DNA of 64,000 nucleotides, taken from the NCBI RefSeq assembly GCF_017876405.1, contig NZ_JAGINW010000001.1, forward strand, positions 7,019,203 to 7,083,202, read 5' to 3'. Made by a program: the position numbers and the translations under genes. This document shows positions 51,264 to 61,163 of the stretch, in pieces. The stretch is from Kibdelosporangium banguiense. GTDB lineage: Bacteria > Actinomycetota > Actinomycetes > Mycobacteriales > Pseudonocardiaceae. The notes under the pieces are model-generated. The model saw only the letters and a list, made by a program, of their open reading frames with translations, ran no database searches and was not told the DNA's origin. The stretch's first letter is position 1; the number at the start of each line of letters is the position of its first letter.

Positions 51264-53062
51264 ACCGTGACCCGTTGCGGCTCCGGCCTGGGAACCAGGT
51301 GAACCAGGGCCAGAAGCAGGAGCGTGCTCACGCCGAAACCGAGCGTGACAGCCCCGCCAAGGTGTTGCTGCTCGAGCAGATTCACCGGCCACGGGGTCCG
51401 CAGGCTCGGATAGAACTGATCGGCAAGCACCTCACGGCTGGTCAGCAGCAAGACGCCGAACACCGCGTGCAGGCCTGCCGCGGCGAGAAGCATGGCCCGC
51501 TTGATGGGCAACGCGACGTCGAAGATCGTGGTGAAGAACAGGTAGCCGATCACCAGGAACCACATGTTCGTGCCCAGGTGCGTCAACGGCCGGTCCAGCG
51601 ACCACTCGAACAGGCCGGTGAAATACAGCGCGTAGAACGAACCGCTGAACAGCGTCAGCACGATGGCGGGATGGATCCGGACGCGGTCGCCCAGGCCGAA
51701 CAGTGTCCGGTGGTTGCCCAGGACCAGCAGCAGTGGGGCCACGATGGCCAGCAGCGACTTGGTGAACATCTCCACGCTGAACACTGCGGGGGCGTAGCGG
51801 CCGATCCCGGACGAGGTCGCGAACAGGATCGCGACGCACCCGCCCAGCCACGCCGCCGAGCGAGTCACTGGCCAAGGTTCGCGCAACCGGCTCACCGCAA
51901 GCAGATACACCGCGGCGAGCCCGATCGCGGCGGTGCCGAGAATGAGGTCGAACCGCCAGTCCGCGGCCATCCGCAGCAGGCTGGGCGGTCCATTGAGGAC
52001 ATACCCGAGCTTCAGCTCCATGGTTTCCGGCATGATGCCGCCGCGCGGAGGTGGCGTTCGGGACAAGGCCGTCGCCAGCCCGATCGTGACCAGCATCAAC
52101 AGGATCTCGAACGCCGCCAGCCGCATCAGCGTCCGCCCGCTGCCGTTCTCGACGACCTCCAGCACGCCGCGTTTGCGTTGCACGTAGCCGAATCCGCCGA
52201 GTGCGACCAGTGCCGCGGTCTTCGCCAGGACGAGGAGCCCGTACGAAGTGGTGAACACTTCGGGCAGCCGCAACCGGATCAGTGCGTTGATCGCGCCTGA
52301 CGCGGCCAGCGCGATCCAGCAACCCAGCGCCAGCGCGGAAAACCGCGTCGCCGTGACCCCGAGATGCTCGCCTTTGCCGCGCCCGTAGGTCAGCAACGCC
52401 ACCAGCCCGCCGATCCACAACGCGGCCGCGACCAGGTGAATCAGCAGACTGGCCGTGGCCCAGTCATGCGAACCGCCGCTGGAGGAATGCCCGCTGGAGG
52501 CCACCGGCACGAGACAGAACACCGCTACGGCCAGCAATACCCGCGCCGGGCGTAACCGAACAGTCATTCTCGCCGTGACTGCCAGCAGAATCGCGATACT
52601 CGCGGTGAGCATCCACGCCCGGGTCGGTTCGACCGCGAATGCCAGTTCCACCAACCGGTCGAATTCGACAATGTAACCCAGCGGCCGGGCGTAGACATCC
52701 GCGAGCGTGAAAGGCACTGACAGCAACGCTGCCACGCCCCACAACACAGCCGCCCAGCTCGCGGTCCGCAACGCGGCCCGGCCCGCGTCCGGCAGTTCAC
52801 CGGATTGTGGCGCAGGCAACAGGAAAGCGGCGAAAAGTAACGACCCGATGCATATCACGGCGGCGATTTCGGCCAGTACGCGGACAACCGGAAGGCCATA
52901 GCTGGCGTAGACATCGGTCCCACGCAGGCCCGACACGACAAAATCCTCGCTGGACAGCGAAAGCAACCCGACAGCTACAAGACATGCCGTGACGATTCCG
53001 ACAACAAGCAAAGGGCCGATCCTGGTGCGCACCAGCGGAGCGTAGTGGGCCCAATCCGTCAT
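51260..53062 (-). CDS. CopD-CtaG fusion membrane protein
   Basis: A 600-residue protein with about fifteen membrane helices. The N-terminal half is a copper-resistance CopD domain (VASSGHSSSGGSHDWATASLLIHLVAAALWIGGL). The C-terminal half is a CtaG/Caa3-type cytochrome c oxidase assembly domain (GIGRYAPAVFSVEMFTKSLLAIVAPLLLVLG; THLGTNMWFLVIGYLFF). Such fusions handle copper uptake or transfer to oxidase in actinobacteria. The ATG at 53062 is chosen; an ATG five codons upstream is possible. Confidence 0.9.
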   Translation of the reverse strand: MTDWAHYAPLVRTRIGPLLVVGIVTACLVAVGLLSLSSEDFVVSGLRGTDVYASYGLPVVRVLAEIAAVICIGSLLFAAFLLPAPQSGELPDAGRAALRTASWAAVLWGVAALLSVPFTLADVYARPLGYIVEFDRLVELAFAVEPTRAWMLTASIAILLAVTARMTVRLRPARVLLAVAVFCLVPVASSGHSSSGGSHDWATASLLIHLVAAALWIGGLVALLTYGRGKGEHLGVTATRFSALALGCWIALAASGAINALIRLRLPEVFTTSYGLLVLAKTAALVALGGFGYVQRKRGVLEVVENGSGRTLMRLAAFEILLMLVTIGLATALSRTPPPRGGIMPETMELKLGYVLNGPPSLLRMAADWRFDLILGTAAIGLAAVYLLAVSRLREPWPVTRSAAWLGGCVAILFATSSGIGRYAPAVFSVEMFTKSLLAIVAPLLLVLGNHRTLFGLGDRVRIHPAIVLTLFSGSFYALYFTGLFEWSLDRPLTHLGTNMWFLVIGYLFFTTIFDVALPIKRAMLLAAAGLHAVFGVLLLTSREVLADQFYPSLRTPWPVNLLEQQHLGGAVTLGFGVSTLLLLALVHLVPRPEPQRVTV

Positions 53063-53170
53063 GGCCACGGTATGCATAGGGTGCCGTCGCGGGCGCACCT
53101 TCACCCCGGGTGACGCCCGGCAGGCAACCTTGTGGGAGGGGCGAGCGTCTTCGTCCATGAGGCGCCGTGC

Positions 53171-54715
53171 ATGAGGAGCGGCAGTTTGGAGCGAGGAGTA
53201 TCGCGGGACGACGTTGCGACGTTCCCGATCCCGGTTGTTGGTGTACCAGCAGGTGTGTCTGTGCCGGTGGCCCGGCGGCGTGGCCGGGCCGGGTGGATCG
53301 CCGGGCGGTTGCTGATCGGTGTGCTGGCGTTGGCGACGCTTGCTGCCACGGGCGTGGGCTGGGCGACGTACACCGACGTTGTCCAGGGGACGGTGACTGC
53401 GAACGTCCTCGACAAGGACGCGGGCGGTCCCAAGCCGGTCGACGGCGCGACCGACATTCTGCTGGTCGGCATCGACAGCCGCGTGGACGCGCAGGGCAAT
53501 CCGTTGCCCGAGGAGCTGCTGGCCAAGCTCAACGCGGGCGTGGCCGAAGGCGAGATCAACACCGACACCCTGATTCTCCTGCGGGTTCCCAATGACGGCA
53601 CCAAGGGGATCGGAATCTCCATTCCGCGTGACTCGTATGTGGACATTCCCGGCGGATTCGGCAAACACAAGATCAATTCCGCGTACGGCCGGGCCAAGCG
53701 TTCGGCCATGGACCGGCTGCGCAAAGAAGGTGTGACCGGCGGGGCGGAGCTGGAGGTGCGCTCCAACCAGGAGGGCGGGCAGACGCTGGTGCGCACGATC
53801 CAGCAGCTGACCGGGTCGACCATCGACCATTTCGCCCAGGTCAACCTGCTGGGATTCGCCGACATCACCGAGGCGGTCGGCGGCATAGAGGTGTGCCTGC
53901 TCAAGCCGGTCAACGACCGCCTGTCCGGGGCCCGGTTCCCCGAAGGCGTCCAGATGGTGTCGGGTGCGTCCGCACTGGCGTTCGTGCGGCAGCGCCATGA
54001 CCTTCCCCGCGGCGACCTCGACCGGATCGTGCGCCAGCAGGTCTTCCTCAAGGGGATGGCGGCCAAGGCGCTGTCGGCCGGGATGCTGACCGACCAGTCC
54101 AAATTGGACCCGTTGCTGGCCTCGCTGAAGAAGTCGATCGTGCTGGACCAGGGCTGGAACCTGGTCGACTTCGCCCGCCAGGCCCAGGGACTGGCCGCCG
54201 GCGTGGAGTTCCAGACGATCCCGACCGGCTCGCCGGCACTGCGCACGCCGTCGGACGGCCTCGCGGTGGAAGTCACGCCGAGTGCGGTGCAGAAATTCGT
54301 CAAGGCCTTGCTCAACCCGGGGGAGACGCCCACATCGCCTGCTCCCGTCGACAACAGTGCGATCACTGTGGACGTTCGCAACGCCAACGGCACCGCCGGT
54401 GTGGCTGGACGGGTCGCGACCACGTTGACCGACAAGGGATTCACCGTCGGCCAGACCACCTCGGTGGCCGCCCGGGCGACATCCGTGGCGCGTTATCCCG
54501 AGGGGGAGAAGGAAAACGCTGAGAAAGTCGTCGCTGCGCTCGGTGTCTCGGTGACGCTCGAACAGGACACGAATATGAAATCCGGGCGGGTGGCTGTGTT
54601 GCTGGGCAAGGACTTCAAGGAGGAAGAAGAGCAGGAGGCGCCCGACCGGTTGCTGGCAAGCCCGTTGCCCCGCCAGCAGCCGACGAGTCCGAACGGGACT
54701 CCTTGTGTCAACTGA
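53171..54715 (+). CDS. LytR-CpsA-Psr (LCP) family protein
   Basis: A 514-residue membrane-anchored LCP protein: basic cytoplasmic tail, one membrane helix near residues 40-65, and the LCP core with ILLVGIDSRVDA, INTDTLILLRVPND, GISIPRDSYVDIPG (catalytic arginine/aspartate) and FVRQRHDLPRGDLDRIVRQQ. A LytR_C domain (ITVDVRNANGTAGVAGRVA) covers 400-480. It attaches teichoic-acid or arabinogalactan-type polymers to peptidoglycan. It is convergent with the TetR gene by an eight-base overlap. Confidence 0.93.
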   Translation: MRSGSLERGVSRDDVATFPIPVVGVPAGVSVPVARRRGRAGWIAGRLLIGVLALATLAATGVGWATYTDVVQGTVTANVLDKDAGGPKPVDGATDILLVGIDSRVDAQGNPLPEELLAKLNAGVAEGEINTDTLILLRVPNDGTKGIGISIPRDSYVDIPGGFGKHKINSAYGRAKRSAMDRLRKEGVTGGAELEVRSNQEGGQTLVRTIQQLTGSTIDHFAQVNLLGFADITEAVGGIEVCLLKPVNDRLSGARFPEGVQMVSGASALAFVRQRHDLPRGDLDRIVRQQVFLKGMAAKALSAGMLTDQSKLDPLLASLKKSIVLDQGWNLVDFARQAQGLAAGVEFQTIPTGSPALRTPSDGLAVEVTPSAVQKFVKALLNPGETPTSPAPVDNSAITVDVRNANGTAGVAGRVATTLTDKGFTVGQTTSVAARATSVARYPEGEKENAEKVVAALGVSVTLEQDTNMKSGRVAVLLGKDFKEEEEQEAPDRLLASPLPRQQPTSPNGTPCVN

Positions 54716-55376
54716 GCTGGGTCAGCCATTGCTGCAACAGCCCGATCTCCGGCTCGGTCAAGGTCTCCGGCGGGTCCTGCCGCAACTGCGCGCCGAGGGT
54801 CCGGGCAGTCGCGGCGATCGGCTCCGGCCGTGTGGCCGGGGCGTCGGTGAGGATGGCCGCGTGCACGCTGTCGCGGACGCGCGTGGAGAAGTCCGGGTCG
54901 GTGTAGATGCCCGGCCGGGTGATCAACGACAGCGCGACCCCGGCATTGGCCGCCATCACCATCTGGGCCGCGATCCGCGTCGACACCTTGAGCCGGCCCG
55001 CCGCCGCGCACCGCTCCAGCACGTCCACCAGCAACTGGTGTGCTTCGGCCGCGGCTTTGGGCGGCGTGGCCAGCGAGTACAGCAGCCGGTAGTAGTTCGG
55101 GTTCAGCACGGCGAACGAGACGTGGTTGTCCCAGCCGTCCCGCAGATCCTGGACCGGGTCGTGCGACGGCCCGGCGGCGCGTTTGCTTGCCAGATACTTC
55201 TCAAAACCCAGGTCGACCACTGCGGCCAGCAGTCCGTCCTTGTCCCCGAACTGCCGGTACAACGCAGGCGCCCCGACCCCGGCGGCCTCGCACACCGCCC
55301 GGGTCGAGAAGTCCGCCTCCGACGACCGCGAGAGCAGGTCGGCGGCGGCCTGAAGTATCCGCGTTCTCGTGTCCAC
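54708..55376 (-). CDS. TetR-family regulator
   Basis: A 222-residue repressor. The N-terminal helix-turn-helix is ILQAAADLLSRSSEADFSTR and AGVGAPALYRQFGDKDGLLA; the rest is the helical ligand-binding domain. It starts at a GTG 21 bases from the end of the PPOX gene on the same strand, so it could be co-transcribed. The target is unknown. Confidence 0.9.
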   Translation of the reverse strand: MDTRTRILQAAADLLSRSSEADFSTRAVCEAAGVGAPALYRQFGDKDGLLAAVVDLGFEKYLASKRAAGPSHDPVQDLRDGWDNHVSFAVLNPNYYRLLYSLATPPKAAAEAHQLLVDVLERCAAAGRLKVSTRIAAQMVMAANAGVALSLITRPGIYTDPDFSTRVRDSVHAAILTDAPATRPEPIAATARTLGAQLRQDPPETLTEPEIGLLQQWLTQLS

Positions 55377-55396
55377 GGTAACGACGATAACAGGGC

Positions 55397-55810
55397 TTAG
55401 GTGACCGAGCCGAGCGCCTTCTTGATCCGGATCTCCACGACGACTCGTTTGGGGTTCTCGCGCGGGACGCGATACCTGTCCGCGTAGCGGCGTTCGGCGT
55501 CACGGACGGACGCTGTGTCCTCGCGGAGGACGGCGATGCCTTCGAGAGTGGACCAGCGGGCGCCGTCCACCTGGCACACCGCGGCGGGCAGGCCCGCTTG
55601 TCCAGCGGCGCGGACCCGCCGGGCCTTGGCCGAGTCACCCGAGGTGATCACGCGCACGACGCCCGCTTCCGGGTCAAGAGTGGCCCCGACGGGCACCACA
55701 TGCGGGGTCCCGTCGGGGCGGATGGTTGTGAGGGTGCACAGATGCCGTTCCTGCCAGAAGGCCGTGCGGGCGTCGCCGAGATCGATCACGCTGTGACGAT
55801 ACGGAATCAC
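55397..55810 (-). CDS. F420-type PPOX-family protein
   Basis: A 137-residue split-barrel protein of the TIGR03618 type: FWQERHLCTLTTIRPDGTPHVVPVG at the front and YADRYRVPRENPKRVVVEIRI at the end. These bind F420 or FMN. The GTG at 55810 is supported by a GTGA overlap with the small membrane ORF upstream. Confidence 0.85.
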   Translation of the reverse strand: MIPYRHSVIDLGDARTAFWQERHLCTLTTIRPDGTPHVVPVGATLDPEAGVVRVITSGDSAKARRVRAAGQAGLPAAVCQVDGARWSTLEGIAVLREDTASVRDAERRYADRYRVPRENPKRVVVEIRIKKALGSVT

Positions 55811-55905
55811 TCCGACGAGGGTGACGACCCGATGGCCCGTTCGAGCAACTCCATGGCGAGGGTGCCGATCAGCAGCAGTGGCGGGACCACGAGTGCTATC
55901 CACAT
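55807..55905 (-). CDS. 32-residue membrane protein
   Basis: A very short ORF, MWIALVVPPLLLIGTLAMEL followed by a charged tail ending SSPSSE. One hydrophobic helix spans nearly the whole chain. GGAGG lies eight bases before the ATG, and the stop overlaps the GTG of the PPOX gene (GTGA). Similar tiny proteins occur in actinomycetes as far as I recall. A real gene is likely; the function is unknown. Confidence 0.6.
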   Translation of the reverse strand: MWIALVVPPLLLIGTLAMELLERAIGSSPSSE

Positions 55906-56032
55906 GGGTGCGTCCTCCGGGCGTTGAAGGGGGCGAACGCGAGCAGGACTACCCGGATCGGGCGAATTGCACACGTTGACAATGGCGCTCAGTGGATATT
56001 CCGGCACCGGCGTTCCTGGATACCGTGATCAT

Positions 56033-57019
56033 GTGCTGCGCATCCATTTCACGACAGCGGCCGATCTGTGGAACGTCCGGATCAGGCAGGAACCGCATCC
56101 GCTGTGGGAGGTTCTGCTCAGCCTGCACATGCTGCAGACCGACCAGGGGGCGGTGCTGTTCGACGGGTGGCGCCGCCGGTCGCGGGCGGTGCTCAAGCCT
56201 TCCGTGCACATGCTGACCAGACTGGCCAGGCCGAAAGGATATTCGCCGGACTTCCTGACCCCGGCCGACGACAGCACCGACCTGGAGACCGGGCTGGAGG
56301 TCCTGCAGGCCACCGGGCGTGCCCAGCTGCGCACAGACATGGAACTGCTGGCCGCCGAGACCGCGCTGCCGGGGTGGGTGGTCGGCCTGGCCAACGGGGA
56401 GGCCGACGTGATGCGCAGGCTCGCCGACGGCATCCGGGAGTATCACGCGGCCGTTCTGCAACCGCATTGGCAGGCAATTCGGTCGCATATCCGGGCCGAC
56501 CGCAACAAGCGCGCCGAACTGATTGTGGACGGCGGCATGGAAAATCTGCTGAAAAAACTCCATCCGGCGATAACCTGGAACGCGCCGGTGCTGGAAGTGG
56601 ATTATCCCGCTGACCAGGATGTATATCTCGACGGCCGTGGACTGACGCTGGTGCCGTCCTTCTTCTGCTGGCAGAAGCCGATCACGCTGGTGGATCAAGG
56701 TATGCAGCCGATGCTGGTGTACCCGGCCGAGCGCACCCTCGGCTGGAGCGGCGTGGCCGACGACATGACCACCGCGCCGCGGCCGGGCTCGCTGGTCGCC
56801 CTGCTCGGCCGGACCAGGGCCGCGGTGCTGCGGACCATCGCCGACACGCCGTGCCTGAACACCTCCGAGGTCGCCCGGATGACCGGGATCTCCCTGGCCG
56901 GCGCCTCGCAGCACACCACTGTGCTGCGAGAGGCCGGTCTGGTGATCACCCAGCGGCACCAGGGCTCGGCAATGCACAAGCTGTCCGCACGAGGCGCGAC
57001 ACTGCTGGATCGCAGGTGA
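56033..57019 (+). CDS. DUF5937/ArsR-type helix-turn-helix regulator
   Basis: A 328-residue regulator. The N-terminal 240 residues fit the DUF5937-like domain (LRIHFTTAADLWNVRI; the internal FLTPADDSTDLETGLE; LVPSFFCWQKPIT). The C-terminal winged helix is LNTSEVARMTGISLAGASQH and TTVLREAGLVITQRHQGSAM. Homologues often sit near efflux or antibiotic-resistance genes. The start is the GTG at 56033 with a weak ribosome site. Its end overlaps the AraC-type gene by 74 bases. Confidence 0.85.
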   Translation: MLRIHFTTAADLWNVRIRQEPHPLWEVLLSLHMLQTDQGAVLFDGWRRRSRAVLKPSVHMLTRLARPKGYSPDFLTPADDSTDLETGLEVLQATGRAQLRTDMELLAAETALPGWVVGLANGEADVMRRLADGIREYHAAVLQPHWQAIRSHIRADRNKRAELIVDGGMENLLKKLHPAITWNAPVLEVDYPADQDVYLDGRGLTLVPSFFCWQKPITLVDQGMQPMLVYPAERTLGWSGVADDMTTAPRPGSLVALLGRTRAAVLRTIADTPCLNTSEVARMTGISLAGASQHTTVLREAGLVITQRHQGSAMHKLSARGATLLDRR

Positions 57020-57383
57020 CGCTTTGATCGCGGGCGACACGCAGCGTCTGCACGGGAGTGCAGCCGTACTGCTTGCGGTACTGCGCGGCGAACCGGCCCA
57101 GATGGGTGAATCCCCACCTCATCGCCACGTCGCTGACGGTCCCGTCAGCATGCCCGTAGGCGATCCGGACCAGGTCCTGGTGTACCCGGTCGAGCCGGAC
57201 CTTCAGCAGGTGCTTCAACGGTGTCATTCTCAGATGCGTGCGGAACGCGCGCTGCAACGACCGCACGCCTGTGTGCACGGCCAATGCGATGTCCTCCGTC
57301 GAAATCGGTTCACCGGCGTGTTGCTCACAGAAATCCAACGCGCGTTGAACCGTCGACGGAAGCGGACTCGTCGATGACGACAT
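56946..57383 (-). CDS. AraC-family DNA-binding domain protein
   Basis: A 145-residue protein with only the two-HTH AraC DNA-binding domain: ISTEDIALAVHTGVRSLQRAF and TVSDVAMRWGFTHLGRFAAQYRKQYG. The sensor domain of full-length AraC proteins (about 300 residues) is missing; the start ATG is clear, so it is a stand-alone domain or an N-terminal truncation. It is convergent with the preceding regulator. Confidence 0.85.
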   Translation of the reverse strand: MSSSTSPLPSTVQRALDFCEQHAGEPISTEDIALAVHTGVRSLQRAFRTHLRMTPLKHLLKVRLDRVHQDLVRIAYGHADGTVSDVAMRWGFTHLGRFAAQYRKQYGCTPVQTLRVARDQSVTCDPAVSRLVRTACALPSPGAAG

Positions 57384-57520
57384 AACAACCCCCCGGTGTT
57401 ACCTGCGGCCGTGCCATCGGACCCGGCTGCTGTCGTTGAAAAGTGATACCGACCCGTGGTTACTGCTTGGCAACAGCACGGTTTCAGCACCTCTGACCAG
57501 CGAGGGAAGGGGTGTCGCGG

Positions 57521-60500
57521 CTACATGCCGATGTGCGCCCGCCAACGGCCGACCTCGTCGTCGAAGGCCTGGACGAAGGCTTGCCGTTGCTGGGGGCTGA
57601 GGTTGGCGAGCACCTCCAGGACGTCGTCCCGCTCGCCGATCGCCGGATCCGGTTGTGAGTCCAATGTAGATAGAGCGGCACGGATTTCCTCCTGGTAGGC
57701 CAGGAGCCTGTCGTCGTACCGGCCCAGCACCAAGGGCTGGACCAGCCACACAAGCACAGCCGACGCCGCGACGTACCGGCGCTGGGCTCGCTGGACCAGG
57801 TAGGTGTTCTCCAGCCCGAGGATCAGCCCTTCCAGGTCACCGAGCCGGGCGTGGTGCTGGTTGCCGATCCGCAACAGCTCGATCGCCTCGTCGTAACGCT
57901 TCTCCAGCAGTGCGTTGTAGCCACGGTTCAGGGCGTGCTCCGCGACACCCCTCTGCCCGCCCTGATTTGCTTCTGCCGTCGCCGGGCAGGCGGCTATGAC
58001 CAGGCTGTCCAGACGCGCGGCGTCGCCGGTTCGGCCTCGCTGGTGGAGTGCGGCCGCCAGCTCGAAGTACTCCAGGGTCGCTTCGTGGTCCCGGACCTTG
58101 GCCGGCAGGGCGGCATACCGGTGACTGACTTCCACCGCTTCGGTGAGAGCCGCCTCTTCGCCGACCTGGCCGGCCGCTTTCAGGACGTCGGCGTGGACAC
58201 GCAGTGCTCGCAGCAACCTCTTGCCGTAGGCAGGCAAGGCCTGGCCGGCCAGCCGCCGGAAGCCGGACACACTGTCGCTGGACGAGGCGAGCGCCTCGTC
58301 GTGCCGCTCCATCCGGGAGAGCGCCACGGCCCGCATCAACAGTGACGCGCACGTCGCCGGGCCTGTGTCGTCCAGGCCGCGGCGGATCGCTATCGAGTCA
58401 TCGAGCAACGACAGCGCACGGTCACCGTCCTTCATGAGCACGTGTGTTGCGAGGCTGTGCAGGAACCCGGCGAGCCACTGGTCAGGCGGGTGCGTCTGGC
58501 CGAACCGCTCGTACAGCTCACGCGCTGTGGAAAACAGTTCATCGGCCTCGCCGGCCCGATCGAGTGCATTGAGGTCGATCGCCTGATTCACCAGCCCGTT
58601 GGCGTAACTGCTCCAGCCTTCGCCTGTTCGGGCGTCGTACAACCGCCTCAGGCTCTCGACCGCTTCGGCTGAAGCCGACAGCGCCTCGTCGTGCGCACCG
58701 ACAAACGTGAGGAGGTAACTGAGATGGGTCAAGGCGGACGCGAGCTGCAGCTGATGACCGTCCGGGTCCCGCCGGGTGTCGCGGCGCCGGATGGCAACGG
58801 CTTCGCGTGCGATTCGCAGGGCTTCCTGCGTGCGGCCCAACGCGAGCAGGGTGTCGGACAGAGTCTGTGGGCCCTCGGTGTCATGGCTGCCGTCGGACTC
58901 CGCGAAACCGGCCCGGCGCAGGTCCAGGGCCTCGCGCTGCAGCAGCAACGCTCCTTCGAAGTCGTCGAGTTTGAAACGGATCCGCCCAGCGAGGTCCACG
59001 GCTCGCAGGAAGGTCACGCCGTGCGCGGCGGCGTTCGCGGCCAGCAGAGCCCGAGCGCCGCGGACTGCCTCATCGGCCTCTGGCCAGGCCTGCGCGTGCT
59101 GCCCGGACCTGCTGAGCATGCGCGCGAGGTCGGTGCGAACTCGTACCAGCTCCGGCAGGTGGGCGGTCGGCTCTGCCGCGGTGAGCTCGGCGAATATCCC
59201 GGTTGACCGGCGCAGCAGCGCGATCGCCGCTTCCGGTTCGTTCAGGCCGCGGCGCGCGATGCCCTCGTTCCACAGCGCCAAGGCCAGCTGATCGGGAGCC
59301 TCCGGGTTCTTGGCAAGGATCTCCGCGGCCTGGTGAGCGGCAGCGGAGGCCTCCGCGTGACGTTTCGCGCGATTGAGGTCGTAGGCAAGATTGCTCAGCG
59401 TCACGGCGTAAGGCGTCGTGAACGTTTCCGGTACCGTCTCCGCGATCAATCTCGCGATCTCCACGGCCTGCTCTGTGGCCTGTAAAGCCTGCTCACCTCT
59501 GTGCAGGTCGGACAGCCGGAAACCGAGGTTGTTCAAGGCGACGCCGAGGTGCGGGAACGCCCGCGGCCCGGCCTCGCGGAACAGATCTACCGCTTGCTCG
59601 GCATGGCTCAGCGCGTCGTGGGCCTCGCCCGCGTCGGCGAGGCGGATGCTCAGCTTGAGATGCAGGTCTGCCTTGCTGATCGGATCGTCTGTCTGCTGAA
59701 GCTGGTGCCCGATGACCCGGTCGACGACAGTCGCGATGGCCGGGTCGAGCTCAATGTGCCGTCCTGCGGGGAAATGCTCCGCCATCCGGGTCAGCAGATC
59801 GATCGGTGCGTACCCGGCCACCGCGATCACCGGGCCCGCGCCGATCCGGCTGGACAGATCAGGATGTTCGGTCAGCATGGGGATGACGTGGCCGTCGCGA
59901 ACCCGGGGCCAACGCTTGGCGATCTCAGCCATGGTCGTCCACACGGCCTGGCGCCGGTCTTCCTGCTCATCGAGCAACAGAGTCCTGGCCAGATGCGAGG
60001 CAGCGACATCCCCGATCAGCTGAGCGGCGACAAAATCCTCCCCAAGCCGATCAGGCTGCATAGGCCGCAGCACAAGCTTTGTCGCGGAATCGGGTGGATA
60101 GCAGGCCGAGTGCGCGTCGATCAGGTCGGTCGCCGACGGTACGGAGTCCGCGAGCCCGAGGGACTGCAGCAGTGAGAGAGCCTCGGTGTAGTCCGACTCA
60201 CCCGCAAGAGTGGCGACGGTGACAACGCGAGCCATGGTCTGCGGCGTGATCTTCACGTGCCCGGCGTCGGCAAGTTTGGCCCAGTGCGCGTACTCGCGGT
60301 CGCGCAGATAAGCCGACAGCTCACCCGGGTCCGCCGGTGGCTCCGCACCCCGGGCGGCGGCGTCCACTCGCACCAAAGCCGCCATGAGCACGGTCAAAGC
60401 CGACTCATACACCGGATTCTCCAGCGATCCCACCGGTTCCAGGTCATCCGAGCCCTGCAACTCCCGTATCCGGGCAAATCGCCGCACAGCGTCCTGGAAC

Positions 60501-61144
60501 AGCAGCCTCCGCTGCTCAAGATCATCCGGCCCAAGCTCTTTCACCGAAAGCGTGTACCCCTCATCAGCAAGGGATTGCCGCAACCCGGCCCACCACGGCC
60601 CAACCGTGCGAGCGAGCAGCAGAACACGAACCCCCTCCACCGGAAGTTCCTCGCACAACAGCCGTTCCAGCGCCGACCTCGGCCAACGATCCGCATAGTC
60701 CACCAGAACCAGCAACTGCCCATCAGCCGGCACAGGCTCCGCCGCGCGCCGACGACCGCGGCCGTACTGAGCCGTGACCACGTTCGCCCCACACTGCTCG
60801 GCAAACCGCGACACAAGCCTCGTCTTGCCATACCCACCAAGGGCATGCACGACATGAACCGCACGCGCAGCCGGACCGTCCAGCCACTCCGCCAACTCGG
60901 CCAGCTCCCCGGCCCGGCCGACAAAGTCGATCACGGCATTACGAGCAGCCAGCCACTCACTGGGCGGCACCGCCCGCAACCGATCGTCCGCCGGCCGCCC
61001 AGCCGGAGCAAACGCCCCCACGACATACGGCGGCAGATCAAAGTACTGGTCCCCACCGAAATGCACCCCACCCTCAACCGTGCCGGCCAGCACCGCGTTA
61101 CCCGACACAGTGCCACTGACAACATTCGTCACAGGCTCGGTCAC
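57521..61144 (-). CDS. STAND NTPase/TPR protein with amyloid-signalling-like N-terminus
   Basis: A 1207-residue NLR-like protein. The N-terminus (about residues 5-32) has Gly/Val-rich short repeats NVVSGTVSGNAVLAGTVEGG, resembling amyloid-signalling motifs (RHIM/BASS-like) at the ends of bacterial STAND proteins. The NTPase follows: VHALGGYGKTRLVSRFAEQ (Walker A) and LLVLVDYADRWP (Walker B), then about 800 residues of TPR repeats that fit ligand sensing and oligomerisation. It starts at a GTG. Such proteins are proposed immune receptors against phage. No effector with a matching motif is adjacent. Confidence 0.88.
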   Translation of the reverse strand: MTEPVTNVVSGTVSGNAVLAGTVEGGVHFGGDQYFDLPPYVVGAFAPAGRPADDRLRAVPPSEWLAARNAVIDFVGRAGELAELAEWLDGPAARAVHVVHALGGYGKTRLVSRFAEQCGANVVTAQYGRGRRRAAEPVPADGQLLVLVDYADRWPRSALERLLCEELPVEGVRVLLLARTVGPWWAGLRQSLADEGYTLSVKELGPDDLEQRRLLFQDAVRRFARIRELQGSDDLEPVGSLENPVYESALTVLMAALVRVDAAARGAEPPADPGELSAYLRDREYAHWAKLADAGHVKITPQTMARVVTVATLAGESDYTEALSLLQSLGLADSVPSATDLIDAHSACYPPDSATKLVLRPMQPDRLGEDFVAAQLIGDVAASHLARTLLLDEQEDRRQAVWTTMAEIAKRWPRVRDGHVIPMLTEHPDLSSRIGAGPVIAVAGYAPIDLLTRMAEHFPAGRHIELDPAIATVVDRVIGHQLQQTDDPISKADLHLKLSIRLADAGEAHDALSHAEQAVDLFREAGPRAFPHLGVALNNLGFRLSDLHRGEQALQATEQAVEIARLIAETVPETFTTPYAVTLSNLAYDLNRAKRHAEASAAAHQAAEILAKNPEAPDQLALALWNEGIARRGLNEPEAAIALLRRSTGIFAELTAAEPTAHLPELVRVRTDLARMLSRSGQHAQAWPEADEAVRGARALLAANAAAHGVTFLRAVDLAGRIRFKLDDFEGALLLQREALDLRRAGFAESDGSHDTEGPQTLSDTLLALGRTQEALRIAREAVAIRRRDTRRDPDGHQLQLASALTHLSYLLTFVGAHDEALSASAEAVESLRRLYDARTGEGWSSYANGLVNQAIDLNALDRAGEADELFSTARELYERFGQTHPPDQWLAGFLHSLATHVLMKDGDRALSLLDDSIAIRRGLDDTGPATCASLLMRAVALSRMERHDEALASSSDSVSGFRRLAGQALPAYGKRLLRALRVHADVLKAAGQVGEEAALTEAVEVSHRYAALPAKVRDHEATLEYFELAAALHQRGRTGDAARLDSLVIAACPATAEANQGGQRGVAEHALNRGYNALLEKRYDEAIELLRIGNQHHARLGDLEGLILGLENTYLVQRAQRRYVAASAVLVWLVQPLVLGRYDDRLLAYQEEIRAALSTLDSQPDPAIGERDDVLEVLANLSPQQRQAFVQAFDDEVGRWRAHIGM

Positions 61145-61163
61145 CAGGACAGTGTCCCTCAGG

